Notes under the pieces: generated by a model
Database searches by the model: none
Told to the model about the DNA's origin: nothing
What the model saw: only the letters and a program-made list of their open reading frames with translations
Shown here: in pieces, positions 23,850 through 31,249 of the stretch
Position numbering within the stretch: the first letter of the stretch is position 1
Layout: every line of letters starts with the position of its first letter
From: Chloroflexota bacterium
GTDB lineage: Bacteria > Chloroflexota > Anaerolineae > JAAEKA01
DNA: 36,774 nt
Reading direction: 5' to 3'
Assembly: GCA_034717495.1 (NCBI GenBank)
Contig: JAYELL010000001.1
Coordinates: forward strand, 29,875 to 66,648
Made by a program: the position numbers and the translations under genes

Positions 23850-25145
23850 CTATTGGGCGTGATTCCTGGCGGGCGGATGGGCACGCAACCGGGGTTCTTG
23901 ACGGTGAGCCATTTCAGCCGTCCCGGGCTTTGCTGCGTCGAATTTTCGCATGGTATCTCCGTAGCGCTTCGACAGCGGTGCTGCAGTGATTCCATGGGCG
24001 AAAACGCTGAGAAAAACGGTCAACAGGGCTGCACTGAAAATGAGATCTGATCCAGCGACCACTTTAGATTCAAGCACGGTGAAAACGTAGATTATGGATG
24101 CCGTACCGCGCGGGCCAAACCAACCCAGGAACAATGTCGTTGCTGGTCGTACTGTGGTGCCTCGCAGACTGATGGCCACCGGTACCATGCGAATCAACGT
24201 CAGACTGATTATGGCATAGATGACCACAGCACCATCGACTTGATCCAGTGCCTGGGGCAACAACACCGCGCCGAACAGGACAAAGGTCAACAGGATCAAG
24301 ACCTGTACCTCGACCTCGACGAACTCGACAATGTCCTCAGCCGCATCGTCTCGTATTTTCAGGTTACCAGCCGTGATTCCCAGACAAAATGCCGCGATGA
24401 ATCCGCTGCCTCCAATGAGTTCAGCCAGTGCATAAGCCAGTAGAATGACTGCCACGCTTGCCGCTTTGCGAAACGCACGCGACATCCACTTGCTTCTATT
24501 ACCCCACGCGATGAAATGGAATCCCAGGTAACCGACAACGACGCCGGCGATAAGACCGAGAACCATCTGTCTGACTGCAAACATTATCCAGTCAAGTGGT
24601 CCTGAAAAGGTATTACTGGCCACCGCCAACGCGATCGCAAGGAACAGAAAGGGCATGGCGATGCCATCGTTCAGGCCGCTTTCGATGTTCAGTGCCTGGC
24701 GGATTCTCACCGGGACCTTCGGATTGCTCACGACGGCCAGGCCCAAACTTGCGTCGGTCGGAGCCAGGGAAATGGCCAGAATCGCTGCGGTCCAGATATT
24801 CAGTCTTGGGAACATGACAAGCGCCACCACGGTCCCCAGCAACATTGTCAGGGGTAATCCGATGCCCAGCAAGCGGGCTGGAAGCTCATGCTCCCGCAAG
24901 AGCCGCTTTGCACTGATACGGGAGGCGTCGGAGGCCAGCACGATTACCAGCGTGAGTTCAGCAACAAGATGGATCAACTCACTGTCGCTGGCAGGCGTCA
25001 CCAATCCCAGGCCTTTGCTGCCGATCAGCAAGCCCAGTGTGACATACACCATCGGCAGGGTGATGATTGTACCCTGAATCCGTCGGGAGATGGCCGCGGA
25101 AACAAGAAGGGAAAGCAGGATCGCCGCAAAACCGATCGTGTCCAT
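23850..25145 (-). CDS. Na+/H+ (cation:proton) antiporter, CPA1 type
   Basis: An integral membrane exchanger of 431 residues with about a dozen hydrophobic segments. The ion-binding motifs of the CPA1 group are present: APTDASLG (128-135) and the ESGLNDG motif (155-161), where Asn159-Asp160 supply the proton- and cation-binding pair. A conserved GWFGPRGTASIIYV segment lies near residue 350. The C-terminus is a short hydrophilic tail. It exchanges external protons for cytoplasmic Na+ or K+. The ATG at 25145 has AAGGA about 8 bp upstream. It is separated by 275 bp from the DUF1269 gene upstream on the same strand. Confidence 0.9.
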   Translation of the reverse strand: MDTIGFAAILLSLLVSAAISRRIQGTIITLPMVYVTLGLLIGSKGLGLVTPASDSELIHLVAELTLVIVLASDASRISAKRLLREHELPARLLGIGLPLTMLLGTVVALVMFPRLNIWTAAILAISLAPTDASLGLAVVSNPKVPVRIRQALNIESGLNDGIAMPFLFLAIALAVASNTFSGPLDWIMFAVRQMVLGLIAGVVVGYLGFHFIAWGNRSKWMSRAFRKAASVAVILLAYALAELIGGSGFIAAFCLGITAGNLKIRDDAAEDIVEFVEVEVQVLILLTFVLFGAVLLPQALDQVDGAVVIYAIISLTLIRMVPVAISLRGTTVRPATTLFLGWFGPRGTASIIYVFTVLESKVVAGSDLIFSAALLTVFLSVFAHGITAAPLSKRYGDTMRKFDAAKPGTAEMAHRQEPRLRAHPPARNHAQ

Positions 25146-25420
25146 GTGCTGGTCCTTACGAGATCAACTTCACCCTGGAAGAATTTGCTCAAGCGGAGAG
25201 AATTGGGCGGGAAGAGTTTGGTGCGCAGCTATATGGGACGTTTTCAGCGAATTCACAACTATCGATTGACCATATCCCATTTGAGCAGGTGCCGCCAGCG
25301 GAACATCTCGACGTATTCACACGTCGAGACACTTCGCTGGCGATAGTTGGTGGTGTGAATCCTTCGTCAAACCCGATCAATGTGACATATGACAATGGAC
25401 CACTGACAATTGCCAATCAG
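25146..25420. other. Gap with an extended hairpin and possible gene remnant
   Basis: An outer CGCCAGCG / CGCTGGCG pair (25293-25300, 25335-25342) encloses TCTCGACGT / ACGTCGAGA (25306-25314, 25321-25329) around a 6-nt loop, with 5-nt internal loops. There is no T-tract. On the plus strand, about 75 codons before and across it read like coding sequence (for example EINFTLEEFAQAERIGREEF at about 25162), but the only start for that frame lies inside the antiporter gene. It may be a decayed gene fragment. Confidence 0.45.
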
Positions 25421-25912
25421 CTAGTCCTTGGGCTTTTCCAGTGTATCGCGCAGCTGGTCCTCAGTCTCTTGATCAAGGGTTGTCTGGTAGATATGCCCTT
25501 CGTAGTTGCGAAGCACACCCAGCGCATAGTTGGGGTCGGCGTCCCGTACGATAATGAACAGGGCCGAAGTGCCCGGAGTAAGCTGATCGCTTACCTCCTT
25601 GACGAAACTCTTGCTGATGCCCTTATCCAGAGACGCGCCGATCAACCCGCCGCCGAGGACACCGAGCACGATGCCGCCGATGGGGAAGAAGATGCCTGCC
25701 AGGAGCAAGCCCAGAAGACCGCCGCCGACGGCTCCGATTTTTACGCCACGGTCCATCTGGTTTTTGACATGGACCTTACCTTCTTCGTCCTTGACGACGA
25801 CTGCAGAGTCGTCAAGACTCATGCGGCCGGCATGTTCCCCTTTGCGAATGGACTCGCGAACCTGTGCAGCCTCATCCGCGTCGTCGAAAGTCATTACAAT
25901 CAAGTCTGACAT
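25421..25912 (-). CDS. DUF1269-type membrane-associated protein
   Basis: A 163-residue protein. Its N-terminus, MSDLIVMTFDDADEAAQVRE, and the following SLDDSAVVVKDEEGKVHVK match the DUF1269 family. A glycine-rich hydrophobic hairpin (about 59-95, including GAVGGGLLGLLLAGIFFPIG) is typical. The C-terminal half contains LTPGTSALFIIVRDADP. The role of the family is not established; members are small membrane-associated proteins, often linked to stress. The ribosome site CAGGAGGG stands just before the ATG. A hairpin-forming CCAGGG / CCCTGG pair lies upstream, at 25937-25953. Confidence 0.82.
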   Translation of the reverse strand: MSDLIVMTFDDADEAAQVRESIRKGEHAGRMSLDDSAVVVKDEEGKVHVKNQMDRGVKIGAVGGGLLGLLLAGIFFPIGGIVLGVLGGGLIGASLDKGISKSFVKEVSDQLTPGTSALFIIVRDADPNYALGVLRNYEGHIYQTTLDQETEDQLRDTLEKPKD

Positions 25913-25963
25913 GGTTACCCTCCTGGGCGGTTATTTCCAGGGATGGCCCCTGGGCTAAAAAAA

Positions 25964-26800
25964 CTATTGCCGTGTATCGTAGACAAAGGTGACGACTTGC
26001 TTGTTTTCGCCATCTCGGAATTCCAGACGAGCGCCCTGCAAATCGAAGGTGGCGGCGAGTTCCAGCGCAGCAAGGTAGTCGCTTTCCTGGTCCATGACTC
26101 CGCTTGGGTCCGAGCACGCCTTTTTTGTCGTCGCGGCCGGCGCAACCTTGATGGTTTCACCTTCAACCCGGTAAGTGCCTGTGTAGTCGTTGCAACCACC
26201 AAATCCGGTCAGGGAGTCATCGGTGCCAAAAGCGGCCGTGATGACCGAGCCTTCGATCACAGTTACCATGCCACCCTTGCTGTTGAGGTAGCCGGTCGCT
26301 CGCCATGCCGTGTCGGATACAGTGGTGGGCGCGGCGACCAGGGTTGCCAGCTCATTGCTAGCTTCATCACGCAGGATCAGGACCCCGTCCACGATTTCGT
26401 AGACGGCTGCCGTTTCCAGGGCAGACACAAAAGCCAACTCTTGCTGGGTCAATGCTGCCGGGCAGAAGATCGCATTGATGGTCGGAGGAGCGATATTGAT
26501 CGTATCGCCGGTGGCGGAATAGGTTGTGGAATAGGTGTTGCAGGTGGCGACACCCTGCACGATGTTGTCGCCGAAGTTTGCCGTGGCAGGAGCGATTGGC
26601 AGGGCGTCTTGCCCTTCGATGGTGTGCAGGATCCAGCTGGTAGCAGCCAGCGGTGATGCAGAGTCTGCTGCCGCATCATTATCATCATCACCCGCCGCTG
26701 GTTCCGTTGCGGGTGCCGCACACGACAGGATCACGGTCAGAAATAACGTGCCCACAATAAGCAGACTCAGCGTGCGGGAAATGGATCGAAAGGCATTCAT
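25964..26800 (-). CDS. Lipoprotein with two META (HslJ-like) domains
   Basis: An exported lipoprotein of about 278 residues from ATG 26800. The signal peptide ends in VILSCAAP, giving the lipidated Cys. An acidic linker (GDDDNDAAAD) follows. Two META domains are visible. The first has TSWILHTIEGQ, GVATCNTYSTTY and the FCPAALTQQELAFVSALE segment. The second has TAWRATGYLN, GFGGCNDYTGTY and MDQESDYLAALE. META domains occur in HslJ-like stress or resistance lipoproteins, and their molecular role is poorly known. An in-frame ATG at 26830 would add 10 residues before the signal peptide and is less likely. Confidence 0.85.
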   Translation of the reverse strand: MNAFRSISRTLSLLIVGTLFLTVILSCAAPATEPAAGDDDNDAAADSASPLAATSWILHTIEGQDALPIAPATANFGDNIVQGVATCNTYSTTYSATGDTINIAPPTINAIFCPAALTQQELAFVSALETAAVYEIVDGVLILRDEASNELATLVAAPTTVSDTAWRATGYLNSKGGMVTVIEGSVITAAFGTDDSLTGFGGCNDYTGTYRVEGETIKVAPAATTKKACSDPSGVMDQESDYLAALELAATFDLQGARLEFRDGENKQVVTFVYDTRQ

Positions 26801-26890
26801 GGTTTCCAGGTTCTCCTGCCGGCATGGCATGTCATCATATCTGCGGTAAGTATACCACTCAGGCCGTCAAAGGAAAAGAAGCGGGCTAAA

Positions 26891-26925
26891 TGTCAATTGT
26901 CAATTGTCAGTGGTCAATGGTCAAT
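26891..26925. repeat. 7-bp microsatellite
   Basis: Five consecutive heptamers, TGTCAAT, TGTCAAT, TGTCAGT, GGTCAAT and GGTCAAT. They lie in the gene-free stretch 26801-27238, which otherwise contains only the two repeats below. Confidence 0.7.
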
Positions 26926-27058
26926 TGTGGCCCCTCGCCGATGCGAATGCCCACCTTCCGGCGAGGCATCCCTTTGGGAACGGGGGCAGTTCAGCCGGTG
27001 CATCGGCTAACTTGTCTACTGTCCTGAAAATTGCTACTCGCTTTACCTCACGGATCGG

Positions 27059-27142
27059 CTAGCTAGCTCACGCACCGTCTGCTGACGTCACGCACCGCTT
27101 GCTGCCTCTCGGCACGCCTGCTGGCGTAGCGTGCTGCCGTGG
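27059..27142 (+). repeat. CTAGCTCxCGCACCG repeat family, copy C
   Basis: Starts CTAGCTAGCTCACGCACCGT and ends GTAGCGTGCTGCCGTGGC, matching copy B at 23547-23627. It is directly followed by copy 2 of the 44-bp repeat. Confidence 0.7.
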
Positions 27143-27184
27143 CCGGTCTTTGCGAAGCACCCCGCAGCGCCAGCGAAGTGGGCC
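27141..27184 (+). repeat. 44-bp dispersed repeat, copy 2
   Basis: Matches 10226-10269 with a few substitutions, starting GGCCGGTCTTTGCGAAGCAC. It abuts copy C of the larger repeat family, so the two may move or be copied together. Confidence 0.75.
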
Positions 27185-27238
27185 AGACTGTGCCAGCCTT
27201 CATTTTCATCGTTGCTGGTGCTCCAACGATCATGCTGA

Positions 27239-27450
27239 CTTGTCTACTTGTTTCCTTGTCTACTTGTTTCCTTGTCTACTTGTCTACTTGTTTCCTTGTC
27301 TACTTGTCTACCTGTTTCCTTGTCTACTTGTCTACTGGTGTCCTCGTGTCCTCGTGTCCTTGTTTCCTTGTCTACTTGTTTCCTTGTCTACTTGTTTCCT
27401 TGTCTACTTGTTTCCTTGTCTACTTGTCTACCTGTTTCCTCATCTACTTC
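27239..27450. repeat. Octamer tandem repeat (CTTGTCTA / CTTGTTTC)
   Basis: About 26 consecutive 8-bp units, mainly CTTGTCTA and CTTGTTTC in irregular alternation, with a few variants (CCTGTTTC, CTCGTGTC, CTGGTGTC). It overlaps the 3' end of the methyltransferase gene on the minus strand and supplies its last 20 or so codons and its stop. The period is not a multiple of three, so changes in copy number alter the C-terminus. Confidence 0.9.
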
Positions 27451-28620
27451 CCCACTTCCCCTCTCCAGACCATAATGCCTGATCACGCTGCGCACCCGCT
27501 CCAGCGCCAGCTGCGGGTCCGCCATGCGTGATGAAAAGCGTTTCTGCAGCCTGCGTGAAATTTCCTCAACGGCTGTCTCGCCATCCATTTGCTGCAGAAT
27601 GAAGAGATCAATCGTAGCGTTTTCGTTCAACGCGGGGCTCAGGTTCTTCAAGCCCGGCTTCTTTACGACGATTTGTCCGTTCAGGGTCGTGTGTTGGTCG
27701 CTTGACAGGACTCTTTTTTCCCCGTTGCTTCGTCTGATCCGATTGACCTGCCAGTGCCAGTGGGCCGAGTTGGCACTGGTGTGAATCGCCAGTTCCAACT
27801 GGTCGCCAGCGGAAACTTTGCACGGTTCCTCCAGCGGCAGAAAAGCGTGGCCCCAACTGGGCGCTCTGTCCGGCGGTCGATTGGAGAGTATCAGACCTGG
27901 GACCAACTCGGCGCTGAACCAGCATCCCAACCCATGCACCCAACCATCCCGGTTTACCGAAGCAATGCTCGCACCGCCCGCCCTGTCACCATCTCTCGTG
28001 CTATCGTTCAACACGACATGGTCCAGGGTAACCGGTTTGCTTAGAAACGATGCGGGAGGCAGGTAGGTGAAGACCATCTGATTGGCGGCCAAGCGCCGGG
28101 CGGGTCCGAAATCGTAGCCATAAAGATCGTCCGACCAGTCGGCCACCGAGTCATAGGCAGCCTTGCTTTGCATGGGTACGGCGATCAGGTCGACGGCGTA
28201 GGGAATGATTTTTCCGTCGGGCGAGAGCAAACGCTTTCTGGCGTCATTCACCCAACCGATGATGCCTTCGTCGAAGCCGGCGTTGCCGATGGTTTCCGTA
28301 ATCAGGACGTCTGCCGCTTCTGGTAGCTCGATGTGAGTGGACCAATCGTTGAGAAAGGTCACGAGATCCTGGCAGCCGTTGTGCCGGCAGAGCGCACGTG
28401 CCAGTTCGATGACCGACCCTTGCTCTACCGCATAGACATGACGGGCGCCCGCCAGGCAGGCGAAGTAGGCCAGTATGCCGGTACCACTGCCGATATCCAG
28501 CACCACGTCACCTGGCTTTACGACCTCAAGTATCGCCCGATAGTAGGCATCCATGCGTTCCCTGTCGTCGAGCATGGAACGATGGAATTCAAGGGTGTCG
28601 ACAGAACTCAAGTCGTACAT
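27388..28620 (-). CDS. PRMT-like SAM-dependent methyltransferase with PqqD-like C-terminal domain
   Basis: A 410-residue protein. SAM motif I is VLDIGSGTGILAYFACLAGA (40-59). The PRMT double-E loop is ETIGNAGFDE, with Glu109 and Glu118 nine residues apart as in true arginine methyltransferases. AHWHWQV (286-292) corresponds to the THW loop. The beta-barrel half spans about 140-320. Residues about 332-385 (IDLFILQQMDGETAVEEISR, then LALERVRSVI) look like a PqqD-type peptide-recognition domain. It probably methylates Arg in a protein or peptide. It starts 6 nt after the SulP stop and is co-transcribed with it. The last 20 or so residues, rich in Lys/Glu/Gln/Arg, are encoded by the octamer repeat and are probably not functional. 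Confidence 0.8.
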   Translation of the reverse strand: MYDLSSVDTLEFHRSMLDDRERMDAYYRAILEVVKPGDVVLDIGSGTGILAYFACLAGARHVYAVEQGSVIELARALCRHNGCQDLVTFLNDWSTHIELPEAADVLITETIGNAGFDEGIIGWVNDARKRLLSPDGKIIPYAVDLIAVPMQSKAAYDSVADWSDDLYGYDFGPARRLAANQMVFTYLPPASFLSKPVTLDHVVLNDSTRDGDRAGGASIASVNRDGWVHGLGCWFSAELVPGLILSNRPPDRAPSWGHAFLPLEEPCKVSAGDQLELAIHTSANSAHWHWQVNRIRRSNGEKRVLSSDQHTTLNGQIVVKKPGLKNLSPALNENATIDLFILQQMDGETAVEEISRRLQKRFSSRMADPQLALERVRSVIRHYGLERGSGEVDEETGRQVDKETSRQGNK

Positions 28621-28626
28621 TTTGGA

Positions 28627-30378
28627 TCACAGTTCGCCGGTCACCGACGTGTTTTCATCTACGCGCTCCGGCTCGGCCAGAAACGCGTCGACACCATCCT
28701 GTATTGTTATGTAGAAGTGTTGTGGTTCGACCGCTTCCTCGATACCGGCCCGGCGCATGATGTCCATGACATGGGTCTTGACGTGCGCGAAACGTAGATC
28801 CACACCCACACGCTCGAACTCTTCTTCCAATTCCTTGATCGTAATCACCGCCGTGGCGTCGATGTCGTTGATCGACTCGGCGTCCACCAATATCACCCTG
28901 GGCGAGGGCTCGGTCACTTCCACCCCCATGCGCAACTCGTCGGCGAACTCAGGGGCGTTGGCAAAGAACAATGAACCGTCGAAACGGGCAATCAACAGGC
29001 CCGGATAGGTTTCTCCCTCGGGGAAGTTCTCCAGGGCGCGGTAAGCGACTTCGCCAGGCACCTTGCCAAGAACGGACGTGGTCCTTTTCTTGGATCCAAT
29101 AAGCAGGCCGAGCAAACCCAGGAAGACGGCCAGAAGAAGGCCCTGGAGAATACCCAGGGCAAGCACGCCCAACGTGGCCACCAGGGCCGTCCAGAAGTCT
29201 AAAGGGGTGACCTTGCGGTACTTCCAGACCGGCCTATAACTGATCAGGTGCAAGACCGCGTGGATGACGATAGCAGCCAATGTAGCCTCGGGCAGGTAGT
29301 AAAACAGGGGCGTCAGAAAGGCAGCGGTGATCAGCACGGCGATGCCTGCGATGATCGACACCATCTGGGTCGTGGCACCCGCATCTACCGATGCAGCCGT
29401 CTTGGAGAGGCTGCCGTCCACCACAAAGCCGCCGCTGAAGCCGGAACCGGCGTTCGATGCGCCGAGAGCAATCAATTCTTGATCCGCTTGAACCTTGTAG
29501 TTGAACCTGGTTGCATAGGTGCGGGCTACCGCGATTGACTCGGAAAAGGCCACCAGGGCGATGGCCGCTGCTCCTGGCAGCAGGGCAAGAATCTCGTTCA
29601 GCGGGATTGCCCCGGGCAGGCCAAATGGTGGCAGGCCGGCCGGGATCTCGCCCACGATATGAATGCCGTAGGATTCCAGGTCCAGCAGCCCGGAGGCCAG
29701 GATGGCCAGCACCATGACCGTCAGGGCCGCGGGGATCTTGGGCGTGTAGCGGTGCATGAGGAATAGGGCCGCCAGGCTGATCATCCCCACGATAAAGGTC
29801 GGCCCGTGCGTTTGACCGAGATTGCCGATGAAGGCCAGCAGTTCCGGAACAAAGTTCGGATGCTCCGGTATGAAGCCCAGCAGCTTATCCAACTGGCCCA
29901 CGGCTACGGTGATGGCAACGCCTACTATGAAGCCGTCCAACACCGGGCGGGAGAGGAAGTCGGCCAGCACGCCCAGCCGCAACAGACCGCCGATCACCAG
30001 CAGAATGCCGGTCAGGATGGCCAGGGCAACAGTGAGGCTGATGAACTCAGGGCTGCCCACCGCGGCGAAACCGACTACGACGCTCAGGGAGAGTGCTGCC
30101 ACGGTGGAACTGGGTCCAACGTTCAGGTGTCTCGATGTGCCGAAGATGGCGTAGCCGAGCAGGGCCAGCGGGGCGGCATAGAGTCCGGTTTCGGGCGGCA
30201 TGCCGGCGATGCCGGCGTAGGCCATGGCTTCAGGCACCAGCAGTGCCCACACTGTCAGGGCGGCGATGACGTCCACTCTCAAATAAGATGCCTGATACTT
30301 GGGCAGCCATTGGAGAATGGGAAAAAACGATTTCAGGCTGCGCCTGGACTTCTGGCGCGTGAGGGTGGTTGCGCTCAC
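28627..30378 (-). CDS. SulP-family anion transporter with STAS domain
   Basis: A 583-residue inner-membrane transporter. The SulP signature region is clear: LLVPEAMAYAGIAGMPPETG, GLYAAPLALLGYAIFGTSRH and LNVGPSSTVAALSLS. Many hydrophobic segments follow. The C-terminal STAS domain (about 440-560) contains LIARFDGSLFFANAPEFADE and VILVDAESINDIDATAV. SulP proteins import sulfate, bicarbonate or dicarboxylates, and the substrate cannot be told from sequence. The start is a GTG at 30378 with AAGGAG about 6 bp upstream. The methyltransferase gene follows after 6 nt. The STAS domain is probably regulatory. Confidence 0.92.
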   Translation of the reverse strand: MSATTLTRQKSRRSLKSFFPILQWLPKYQASYLRVDVIAALTVWALLVPEAMAYAGIAGMPPETGLYAAPLALLGYAIFGTSRHLNVGPSSTVAALSLSVVVGFAAVGSPEFISLTVALAILTGILLVIGGLLRLGVLADFLSRPVLDGFIVGVAITVAVGQLDKLLGFIPEHPNFVPELLAFIGNLGQTHGPTFIVGMISLAALFLMHRYTPKIPAALTVMVLAILASGLLDLESYGIHIVGEIPAGLPPFGLPGAIPLNEILALLPGAAAIALVAFSESIAVARTYATRFNYKVQADQELIALGASNAGSGFSGGFVVDGSLSKTAASVDAGATTQMVSIIAGIAVLITAAFLTPLFYYLPEATLAAIVIHAVLHLISYRPVWKYRKVTPLDFWTALVATLGVLALGILQGLLLAVFLGLLGLLIGSKKRTTSVLGKVPGEVAYRALENFPEGETYPGLLIARFDGSLFFANAPEFADELRMGVEVTEPSPRVILVDAESINDIDATAVITIKELEEEFERVGVDLRFAHVKTHVMDIMRRAGIEEAVEPQHFYITIQDGVDAFLAEPERVDENTSVTGEL

Positions 30379-30434
30379 AATATCTCCTTGTCATACTCAT
30401 CTGGCAACTGGAGTTACGCAGGTAACAATATGCT

Positions 30435-30505
30435 CAGAAGACAGCAGACGACGGACGGCAGACCGCTAACTATTGGTTGTTACCGGCGGTCCGCGGTCTG
30501 CCGTC
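30435..30505. repeat. Inverted pair of GCGGTCTGCCGTC repeats
   Basis: GACGGCAGACCGC (30454-30466) and GCGGTCTGCCGTC (30493-30505) are a perfect 13-bp inverted repeat with a 26-bp loop. The left arm and its flank (30435-30466), read on the minus strand, closely match a unit of the 35-bp tandem array at 33218-33596. They are therefore two diverged copies of the same family, facing each other. Confidence 0.7.
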
Positions 30506-30576
30506 ATCGGTCAGAAGCCAGCAGGTGTTCAATTATAGCATGAAACGATTCAATCCTGAAATGCTTGTTCCGATTT

Positions 30577-30733
30577 TGACCGCTCCCCCAGCCCGTGCGC
30601 GGCTCCTTCCGCTTCGCTCCGGAGTCCTGCGGAAACGACAGCGAAGGGCTCCCCGAACCGGGGAGGGAAGTTGGTATGACGCTACTTCGCAGGCATCTCC
30701 CCCTCCCAGTTTGGGAGGGGGCCGGGGGGTGGG
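30577..30733. repeat. Mosaic intergenic repeat, copy 2
   Basis: The counterpart of 15569-15755, lying in the opposite orientation by its ends (CGCTCCCCCAGCCCGTGCGC at left, GCCGGGGGGTGGG at right). The inner CTTCCGCTTCGCTCCGGAGT block is on the same strand as in copy 1. With the repeats at 30435-30505 it occupies the first half of the 871-bp gap 30379-31249. I see no gene in that gap. Confidence 0.7.
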
Positions 30734-30805
30734 TTATCCGACCTTGCCCCTTATTGGCGCCTCAAACGCGGCATTTCTGTGATACGTGGCACATACGCGC
30801 ACGGT

Positions 30806-30834
30806 TTGACGAACTGCCATGTTGCGGTTATAAT
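30806..30834 (+). promoter_or_regulatory. Promoter of the peptide-transporter operon
   Basis: TTGACG (30806-30811) and TATAAT (30829-30834) are separated by 17 bp, almost perfect consensus. Transcription should start near 30841. The first gene begins at 31250, so the leader would be about 400 nt long. Confidence 0.8.
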
Positions 30835-30850
30835 CGAGACCGATCGTGTA

Positions 30851-30943
30851 GGTTTCAGGAGCGGTGTGATTTTTTGAGTAGGTACCCCGACCTATAGCGC
30901 CATCAACGAACCCAACGCTTGCTCTGCGTCACGACCTGAAACC
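30851..30943 (+). promoter_or_regulatory. Candidate structured 5' leader element
   Basis: GGTTTCAGG (30851-30859), about 10 nt after the predicted transcription start, pairs perfectly with CCTGAAACC (30935-30943). Inside lie TAGGT-ACCCCG-ACCTA and ACGC-TTGCTCT-GCGT, giving a possible three-way junction. I recognise no known riboswitch consensus. It could be an undescribed leader RNA, a small RNA or chance pairing. Confidence 0.35.
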
Positions 30944-31172
30944 ACAGGCCAGAGATCGTCGAACGCTGCTATTTTGACCCATAGGCCACGCCAGAAGCGC
31001 TCTGGATTCGCCCTTCACCTCAGGAATTCCGCCTCTGCCGGCTTATCCGCGTTCGCTTTCACAGTCGTAGCCTTTACAGGCTATCTTCGCACATGTCGAA
31101 AAGGAGGTGGTGTTCTCCCGAAAAGCCTGGCCCCCTGTCGATAAGCATCGGATTTTGATGCCCATCGAACAG

Positions 31173-31207
31173 CTCAACGGCGACGTTGAGTTGCTTTCCG
31201 TTTTTTT
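31173..31207 (+). terminator. Possible leader attenuator hairpin
   Basis: CTCAACG-GCGA-CGTTGAG (31173-31190) is a 7-bp stem closed by a GNRA tetraloop. A run of seven T lies at 31201-31207, 10 nt beyond the stem. The offset makes it a poor classical terminator, but its place 43 nt before the binding-protein gene fits attenuation or partial termination. Confidence 0.35.
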
Positions 31208-31249
31208 CCACTCACTTTCCAAACCTGCACCTACGAAGGAGTAGAAGTC

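Noticed and set aside
23623-23862. 80-codon plus-strand frame after the CBS gene
   Set aside because: No ribosome site, it starts at the edge of a repeat, and the composition is not protein-like.
25067-25909. 280-codon plus-strand open frame
   Set aside because: Most of it is opposite the DUF1269 gene and the antiporter 5' end. Only a middle part looks coding-like, so I list it as a possible remnant, not a gene.
25937-25953. Intrinsic terminator downstream of the META gene
   Set aside because: CCAGGG/CCCTGG forms a stem, but the T-run precedes it on the minus strand and becomes an A-run on the plus strand, so it does not fit a terminator in either direction.
31101-31245. Leader peptide frame from a GTG after AGGAGG at about 31100
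   Set aside because: Spacing between AGGAGG and the GTG is too short, and the translation has no feature beyond ending just before the lipoprotein start.
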